From Thalassobium sp. R2A62 (GTDB lineage: Bacteria > Pseudomonadota > Alphaproteobacteria > Rhodobacterales > Rhodobacteraceae), in assembly GCF_000161835.1 (NCBI RefSeq), contig NZ_GG697169.2, forward strand, positions 924,418 through 988,417: 64,000 bases of DNA. The letters run 5' to 3'. The notes under the pieces are model-generated. The model made no database searches and was not told where the DNA came from. It saw only the letters and a program-made list of their open reading frames with translations. A program made the translations under genes and the position numbers. Positions 58,190 through 64,000 of this stretch are shown in pieces (position 1 is the first letter of the stretch; every line of letters begins with the position of its first letter).

Positions 58190-58215
58190 AAAAAGGCCCC
58201 GCAGTTTGCGAGGCC
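58190..58215 (-). terminator. Terminator of the DUF924 gene
   Basis: Minus strand GGCCTCGC, loop, GCGGGGCC (one T-G pair), then TTTTT. It lies about 60 bases after the DUF924 stop, in the 280-base gap before lpdA. I see no gene in that gap. Confidence 0.78.
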
Positions 58216-58276
58216 ATAGCGATCCGCGAGAGCGGAGCGCAAAATCAACTCGTGCCGCGCCTGCGGCGCAATGAGA

Positions 58277-58855
58277 TCAGGCAGGGGCCTTTAGGTTGCG
58301 AACCGTATGACCATATCCACCTGCGTCGAGATAGGCTGTTTCGAGGTTGGTCGGCGCCCGCTCTAGCACGGCATTGCGAAATGGGAACCGACCGAATTGG
58401 CGGATGACATCGCGGTGTGCGCGGGCGTGCAGCATGTGGTCCGCCCCCTCGTTTGGCATACGTTTGTGAAACAACCGAACAGCGCGGTCTTGGTCGCACA
58501 AGTTTTCGGAATGCATCAGCGGCATATAAAAGAACTGGCGCGCAGGTCCATCAATTGCCAAATCCCATTTACGTTCGATCGCCGTTTTCGCGGCGGCCCG
58601 TGCCAAATGATCGGTGGCAAATGCGGCCTTGTGGTCGCGCCAGATGTTGCGTGACAGCTGATCCGTCAGAATAATGTAGGCAAGTGAACCAGAGGGATAC
58701 GTGAGCCATAATCCGTAGGCGCCGTTTAAGACGTCTTGCCATGCAGCACCAAACTTATCGCGGCATTTTGCGTCTAGCGCACCACCACCTTCATACCACC
58801 CCTTTGGCCCGACATCGTCCAACCAAAATGAAAGTACGTCCTCTGCGTTTACCAT
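58277..58855 (-). CDS. DUF924 family protein
   Basis: 192-residue all-helical protein of the DUF924 family (TPR-like fold), biochemical role unknown. Recognisable pieces are VLSFWLDDVGPKGWYEGGG, LTDQLSRNIWRD, FFYMPLMHSE and FGRFPFRNAVLER. ATG 58855 with GAGGA upstream; the longer frame upstream has no similarity. It follows an MFS gene by 80 bases on the same strand. Confidence 0.88.
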   Translation of the reverse strand: MVNAEDVLSFWLDDVGPKGWYEGGGALDAKCRDKFGAAWQDVLNGAYGLWLTYPSGSLAYIILTDQLSRNIWRDHKAAFATDHLARAAAKTAIERKWDLAIDGPARQFFYMPLMHSENLCDQDRAVRLFHKRMPNEGADHMLHARAHRDVIRQFGRFPFRNAVLERAPTNLETAYLDAGGYGHTVRNLKAPA

Positions 58856-58935
58856 GACGCGATCCTCACCCGTTTGCGCCCCCAGTAAAAAAAGCGTTAC
58901 ACTGATTCTTTCATTAATCAAGTGGGTTAGCGATA

Positions 58936-60207
58936 TCAGGACACATCTTCTGCGGCGGCCTCTTCTTCGAGTTCGGTTTCGATATACAGCTCTTGCGCGT
59001 ATTCCACGACAACCGGCGATGCGTTGGCCAAAACCGGCGCATAAGATGTCATGTCTTCGACGCTGGTTGTCGATGTTCGCTGGGTCATCCGGTAGATGCC
59101 GTAGGCGACAACCGCAGCCAGCAAGACCGCAATAAACAAGAAGAACCCTTGGGGGCCCAAGGCACCCATCATCCAACCCACAATGATCGGGCCCGAAATT
59201 GCGCCGACCCCGTTGATGAACACCAACCCGCCAGACGCTGCCGCCATGTCGTCATGTTCCAAAAAGTCATTCGTATAGGCGATAAGCAGCGCATAGAGCG
59301 GGTTTGACGTACCCCCGATCAAGAAGCCTGCGGCGCAGAGCAACGCGAAGTTGTCGGGAATCATATAGGCCGCAAAACCAGCCGCCCCGCCCAGAGCCGA
59401 CACACCTATGATCAAGAGGCGGCGGTCCATGCGATCAGAGATCCAGCCGATGGGGTACTGCATCAGCAATGCACCCACATAGATCGACGAGACAAAGAAC
59501 GAAATCTGTCCAACTGTTAGCCCTGCTTGGGTGCCATAAACGGCGGACATGCCGAACTGTGCCGCAAACACGCCGCCCAAGAGGAACATGCCGACGGCGC
59601 CCAAAGGTGAGACGCCGACGAGTTCGCGTAGACTCATGGGTTTGGTGGTGTCGAATGCGGGTGTTGGCGAAATCGACAAAAGGATCGGTGCAAAGGCAAT
59701 CGAAACCATGACCGATGCCACGACAAACAGAACGTAGCCGCCTGCATCCGCAGTCACGAGCAAGTACTGAGCGAGCACAATGCCTGCCATTTGTACGATC
59801 ATATAGAGCGAGAGCGCCTCGCCGCGGTTTTCATTGCTGGCTGAGTTGTTCAGCCAGCTTTCTGCTGTCACGTAAACGCCCGAAAAGCAGAACCCGATGA
59901 TGATACGGCCGACCATCCACGCCCAAGGGTTGGCAATAGCCGGATAGAGAATAAGCACGGCAGAAATTAGCGAGCCAAGCGCCGCAAAGACCCGCACGTG
60001 ACCCACGCGCCGGATCATCGAAGGGGCCATGCGACTGCCGCCCAAGAAGCCGATGAAGTAGCCAGACATCACAATGGACATCTCGAGCGTCGAGAAATTC
60101 TCGATCCCGCCCCTAATGCCCAAAAGCGTACCTTGTAGGCCGTTTCCGACCATCAACATAAACATGCCCAACAAGAGGGCCCAAGAGGTGCCAAGAACTT
60201 GAATCAT
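58936..60207 (-). CDS. MFS transporter, YcaD-like
   Basis: 423-residue facilitator with 12 membrane segments. The sequence VTAESWLNNSASNENRGEAL, with its conserved Trp-Leu after Glu-Ser, marks the YcaD-type MFS group, and IGWISDRMDRRLLI is the loop between helices 8 and 9. The C-terminal 45 residues form an acidic tail (YIETELEEEAAAEDVS). Substrate unknown. ATG 60207. Confidence 0.83.
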   Translation of the reverse strand: MIQVLGTSWALLLGMFMLMVGNGLQGTLLGIRGGIENFSTLEMSIVMSGYFIGFLGGSRMAPSMIRRVGHVRVFAALGSLISAVLILYPAIANPWAWMVGRIIIGFCFSGVYVTAESWLNNSASNENRGEALSLYMIVQMAGIVLAQYLLVTADAGGYVLFVVASVMVSIAFAPILLSISPTPAFDTTKPMSLRELVGVSPLGAVGMFLLGGVFAAQFGMSAVYGTQAGLTVGQISFFVSSIYVGALLMQYPIGWISDRMDRRLLIIGVSALGGAAGFAAYMIPDNFALLCAAGFLIGGTSNPLYALLIAYTNDFLEHDDMAAASGGLVFINGVGAISGPIIVGWMMGALGPQGFFLFIAVLLAAVVAYGIYRMTQRTSTTSVEDMTSYAPVLANASPVVVEYAQELYIETELEEEAAAEDVS

Positions 60208-60294
60208 CGGGTGGCCTTTCGTCGGCTGAGATACGTAATTTTGCGGCGCGTATCACCGTTCTGTCTGTCTGAAAAGCGACTATATCAAAGTCGT

Positions 60295-62047
60295 TTACCC
60301 GCCAGCTGTTGCAGCCCATGCGCGGTCGAAATTTAGAGCAGCTAGATCGTCCTCGGAAATCCAGAAATCGACAATGCCGCAGTCGCAGAACATCCATTGC
60401 AGGGCATAATCGCTGTCGAATTGGGCGAGCCTGACGCCGGTCCCAGCCGTTGGGTTTGTGGCCATGCCTTTGTTCCCCAACATCATGTGATCGGATTGGC
60501 CGCGTTTCGGGGCGAGCCTATGGGTGATCACGTCGATTATGCTGTCGGGCAGGCACGCACACAGGGCCGGATCGGCGACAGACATCGCCCCGAGTTTGAC
60601 CAGCGCATTCAAAGGCGCCCATTGCGACAGATAGAGCGTGTTGGGGGTCGCCACGCCGCCGACAATTTGGGTCACGAAAATCTCGGTCATCAACGCGTCG
60701 AATTTCGCCTGCCGCTGCTTGCCGAGCGGTTTGTTGGCGGGGGCCGCGTCAAAGGCGGGGATTGTTTTGTCTAAAAGAGCGAGCAGCGTCTCGCCGTCGC
60801 GCAGGGTGGCGCGGGTCATCTGGGTCGGGTCTTCGCTACATTTTTCAGCGTAGCGGATGCTGTCGCGGGCCTGATTGGTTTTCGCCTCGATTGTAAACCG
60901 CAGGTCGGCAGCAGAACACGCGCGCCTGTGCCACAAAACGGCAAGGTGCCGCCCATTGCGGTGGGGTCATAACGCGCCTCGGTAACGCCGACGGTTTTGC
61001 CTCTGGGATCGGTTTTTGGTAGAATTGGGTCGGCACACCGCTGGGACCATCAGTGATCATGTCGTCGGGCGTGTCGATCAGGCCCATCTTGCGGCTGATC
61101 AGTTCAGGCAATTTTGTCCATTTGCGATCTTGGAAGACACCGGAAAAAGCCGCATCAATCGCAGATCGGATCGCGGTATTGAGGCCCTCGTCATACTGGC
61201 CACGGGTTTGCATTGCTTCGATATCCCACGTGTCGATGACCTGCGGGGTGACGGGCCATTTTGGCGCGTGGGTTTGGTGCACGCCGAGGTGGGAATAGCC
61301 GTGATCAGGCAGCAGATCGCCCTGATGGTGCATGACGGGCATGTTGTCCGGTTCGGGCGTTTGCGGCAGATCGCGTGTGCTGTCAGGGGTGTAAAGCACG
61401 GCGCTGTCAGAGCTATCGCTGCCCTCCTCCCAATCAAGATCCTCGCTGATATTGGCAAAGAAATAGAGCGAGCCTGTGTCCGGCAGTTTCGGCTCACTCT
61501 GCGGGTGGGGCATCTCCGACAGATCGATTTGCGACAGGAAATGCAACGGCAGGTTTGTGGTGCCGTGACGCGGCCAGTCGAGCCCCGCGGCGAGATGCGG
61601 CAGACCGCCAATCCAACTGTTTTGAGGCCATGATTTGGGAATATCTGGCGTGCCAATGGGCCAAACGCGTTTGAGCAGAATACCCGAGCGCCGGTTGTCG
61701 GCGATGCGGCGCGCAATTTCAGCCTCGGACAGCACATCAGGTTTGGGCGGTGTCGCAGCTTTGCGCGTATCGCCAAAGGGTGTGCGGACAGCGGATTTAC
61801 CCTTTTGCGCCTTGAGTTGGGCGCGGTACATTTCGGCCTCTTGGGGCGTGATTTTGATGCCGCAAAGCGTGCGGAGCAGCCAGATGCGGACCTTGAAAAT
61901 GCCGCGAGCACGATTGAGGATGAGGGTCAGAATGCAGATCACGATGCCAACCTTGGAGTAGCCCATAAGGATCAGCACGAGGGCGAAGGCGAGGACAACA
62001 AATAGTGCAGCGGTCAGCACGCGGCCAAGGTTCTCAGGTTTGATCAT
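60295..62047 (-). pseudogene. DUF1963 protein, frameshifted
   Basis: The product should be a membrane-anchored DUF1963 protein: N-terminal span VLTAALFVVLAFALVLILMG, then the DUF1963 core (PHLAAGLDWPRHG, LHFLSQIDLSEMP, LYFFANISEDLDWEE). The C-terminus LAQFDSDYALQWMFCDCG and FWISEDDLAALNFDRAW is in another frame. Two breaks: one A is missing in an A-run at 61013-61017, then one base is missing near 60905. The region between reads sensibly only in the third frame (YDPTAMGGTLPFCGTGARVL). The start is 2 bases after the queA stop. A truncated protein may still be made. Confidence 0.78.
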
Positions 62048-62049
62048 TG

Positions 62050-63096
62050 CTACTCTCCTTGGGGCAACAACAGCGAACTGTCCCCGTAACTAAAAAAGCG
62101 ATACTCGTGACGCAGGGCGTGGGCGTAAATATCTTTGATATTCTGAGTGCCCATCAACGCGGACACCAACATCATCAGCGTGGATTTCGGCAGGTGAAAG
62201 TTCGTCATCAGCCCGTCGGCGATTTGGAATTTGAACCCCGGTGTGATGAAGATATCAGTGGGTCCTTCCCATGCCGCAAGCCTACCATTCTGAGCCGCGG
62301 ATTCGATGAGACGCAGCGCCGTAGTGCCCACAGGGATCACACGACCTGTTGTTGAATTGATCGCGTCTGCGGCGGCATGGGTAATTTGGCCCCATTCGCT
62401 GTGCATCTTGTGGTCGGCGATGTTGTCGACCTTGACCGGCAGAAACGTCCCCGCGCCCACATGCAACGTGACATAGGTGAATTGGATGCCCTTGGCATTG
62501 AGCGCCTCTAGCAACGGCTGGTCAAAGTGAAGCGATGCGGTCGGTGCCGCCACAGCCCCCTGATGCCGTGCCCAGACGGTTTGATAGTCTGTGTGATCTT
62601 GGGCATCTGCCGCCCGTTTGGCAGCGATATAGGGCGGCAATGGCATCGCACCTGCAGCCGCGAGGGCCGCATCAAAGTCATCGCCAGTTAGGTTGAATTT
62701 TAGCCGGCCCTGCCCGTCTTCTTTGCCAATAAGTGTGGCGCTGAGATCATCAGAGAATACGATATCTTCGCCCTCGGTTACCTTTTTGAGGGGTTTTATC
62801 AATGCGGTCCAGGCCCCATCAGCCTGCGGCGTGAGCAGCGTAACATCAATCGCCGCGCTGACGGGACCTTGAGCGCTGTTGCGGTGGCGTTGGCCTGACA
62901 AGCGCGCGGGAATAACCCGAGTGTCGTTCAGCACCAGCCGATCACCGGGCTGCAAAATATCAATCAGGTCCGTGACGACACGATCTAAAATGTCATCACC
63001 TCTGGCCAGCAACAGCCGTGCAGACGACCGCGGCTGTGTAGGGCGAACGGCGATCCGGTCATCGGGGAGATCAAAGTCAAAGTCAGAGAGCTTCAT
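62050..63096 (-). CDS. queA: S-adenosylmethionine:tRNA ribosyltransferase-isomerase
   Basis: Converts preQ1 in tRNA to epoxyqueuosine, part of queuosine synthesis. The 348-residue protein has [16 protein letters not shown] at the start, [24 protein letters not shown], and [15 protein letters not shown]. Complete. It overlaps the AsmA-like gene by 4 bases at its start and abuts the DUF1963 remnant at its end. Confidence 0.97.
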   Translation of the reverse strand: MKLSDFDFDLPDDRIAVRPTQPRSSARLLLARGDDILDRVVTDLIDILQPGDRLVLNDTRVIPARLSGQRHRNSAQGPVSAAIDVTLLTPQADGAWTALIKPLKKVTEGEDIVFSDDLSATLIGKEDGQGRLKFNLTGDDFDAALAAAGAMPLPPYIAAKRAADAQDHTDYQTVWARHQGAVAAPTASLHFDQPLLEALNAKGIQFTYVTLHVGAGTFLPVKVDNIADHKMHSEWGQITHAAADAINSTTGRVIPVGTTALRLIESAAQNGRLAAWEGPTDIFITPGFKFQIADGLMTNFHLPKSTLMMLVSALMGTQNIKDIYAHALRHEYRFFSYGDSSLLLPQGE

Positions 63097-64000
63097 TGCG
63101 ATACCTGTGGGGGCGGTCTGCGGAAAATCTCACGGAACATGCCAGGGGTGAAAACAGACAGCGGGTTAACCGCGACATCGGGGTCAACCGGCGTGCCACG
63201 TAGGTTGAAATTAAATCCGATGAGCCCTTCGCCACGACGGGTCAAAACAGAACCGATGCCATTCAACAAATAGAGCGGCGATGCAACACCTTGGAAATCC
63301 ATACGTTTTTCGGCCAGCGCATATCGTCCGTCCAACGACAGACCAATGGACGGGCCAACGGCGCTGGATTCAGTGATGATGATCTGTCGTGGGTCTAGGC
63401 GGAATTTGGCGTCGACCTCGCTAAACAACAGCCCGTTTCCATCAAGCTGCTGCAAGAGACCTACGATGCTGATCGCATCAAGCAATGCTGCCATCGTGGG
63501 TGCGTCACGCAGGCGGATATCAGTGATGTCGAGTTGGCCGTCATAAGTGCCTTCGGCACCGGTCGGCACGAGAATGAGATCCATCTCGCCCTTGCGCGCA
63601 CCGGGTAAGAAGCCAGCCGCGCGCAGCACACCGCCCGCATTGTCAGACCGGATGCGGACCGCCGTCGCGCCATTTTGCGGCACCAATGTTCCGGTGACCT
63701 GTTGCTGACCATTCACCGCCCCTTGGAACCGGCCAGACAAACCGCCTGCTCCGGTCAATTCGGCGCGGAAATCGGTCAGTGCGATACCAGATGTAATTTG
63801 CAAATCGTTGAGCCGGACGCTCATTGGGCCAGTCTCGCCGCCGCCACCGCCAAATTCTGCACGTCGTAGATCGAGGCTACCGCCGCCGATCGAAATACCA
63901 ACGGGACGCCCTGCCCCACGACCCGTCAACGTCACGGGTGCATTCAACCAACCGCCCAAACGGACACGGGAAAACTCGGCCCTCTCAAAGCTGCGATCTG
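63093..64000 (-). CDS. AsmA/DUF3971-like envelope protein, C-terminal part
   Basis: The 3' end of a gene running in from beyond 64000; no start is in the window. The visible residues are a beta-rich, low-Cys repeat region with [33 protein letters not shown], and [20 protein letters not shown], ending [20 protein letters not shown] and a proline-rich tail. That is the AsmA/YhdP-type C-terminus of large inner-membrane proteins linked to lipid transport to the outer membrane. It is coupled to queA by an ATGA overlap. Confidence 0.75.
   Translation of the reverse strand, partial: DRSFERAEFSRVRLGGWLNAPVTLTGRGAGRPVGISIGGGSLDLRRAEFGGGGGETGPMSVRLNDLQITSGIALTDFRAELTGAGGLSGRFQGAVNGQQQVTGTLVPQNGATAVRIRSDNAGGVLRAAGFLPGARKGEMDLILVPTGAEGTYDGQLDITDIRLRDAPTMAALLDAISIVGLLQQLDGNGLLFSEVDAKFRLDPRQIIITESSAVGPSIGLSLDGRYALAEKRMDFQGVASPLYLLNGIGSVLTRRGEGLIGFNFNLRGTPVDPDVAVNPLSVFTPGMFREIFRRPPPQVSQ

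Noticed and set aside
1-64000. CRISPR arrays, insertion sequences and integrons
   Set aside because: No regularly spaced repeats, transposase-like frames or att-like repeats were seen; the only tandem repeat is the 22-bp pair at 3914-3962.

Overview
This window reads as chromosomal DNA from a marine alphaproteobacterium of the Roseobacter group (Rhodobacteraceae/Rhodobacterales). The evidence is the gene order trpE-trpG-trpD-trpC-moaC-moeA-lexA-comEC-gltX-gltA, the direct-repeat SOS box GTTC-N7-GTTC, the VtlR/LsrB-type LysR regulator, two side-by-side GAPDH genes behind TTAGCGCTAA-like operators, and a gene-transfer-agent (GTA) type endolysin/holin pair. Almost all of it is dense housekeeping DNA. 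I see no IS element, prophage block or CRISPR array.

Layout. 1-2.7 kb: tripartite tricarboxylate transporter gene tctA, divergent from a LacI regulator. 2.7-7.4 kb: tRNA-Pro(UGG), a DUF192 protein, a double cold-shock protein, pdxH, fabI, a purine phosphoribosyltransferase and an aminotransferase. 7.4-17.6 kb: a PpiD-like chaperone, trp genes interrupted by an antisense polysaccharide-deacetylase-like gene, moaC-moeA, and lexA with its SOS box. 17.6-23.2 kb: a decayed comEC, gltX, gltA and a decayed GNAT gene. 23.3-31.6 kb: a DUF2087 protein, paaG-like gene, ccmH-ccmF, the GTA-type lysis pair, ccmE, argC, murI and an acyltransferase. 31.6-38.6 kb: a fused indolepyruvate:ferredoxin oxidoreductase, the VtlR/LsrB regulator, a candidate AbcR-like sRNA and purL. 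38.6-46.6 kb: bolA-grxD, zapA with a coiled-coil partner, tkt, gap1, a membrane microprotein, gap2, a DUF1127-like peptide, coaD and a CBS protein. 46.7-52.2 kb: a LysR regulator and valine catabolism genes (mmsA, 3-hydroxyisobutyryl-CoA hydrolase, mmsB) with an inserted glycosyltransferase. 52.2-64 kb: SOS-controlled uvrA, two MFS transporters, lpdA, a DUF924 protein, a decayed DUF1963 gene, queA and the end of an AsmA-like gene.

Points of most interest. (1) comEC carries at least five independent lesions, while the GTA-type holin/endolysin pair inside the ccm operon is intact. In Rhodobacter capsulatus ComEC is needed to receive GTA DNA, so this strain may be able to release DNA but not take it up. 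(2) A terminator-bounded intergenic transcript next to the VtlR/LsrB gene looks like an AbcR-family sRNA. (3) The two gap genes share CceR-like operators, but their cofactor-determining residues differ. (4) lexA and uvrA carry the same SOS box. (5) Three genes (comEC, GNAT, DUF1963) are broken by small indels while every long housekeeping gene around them is intact.
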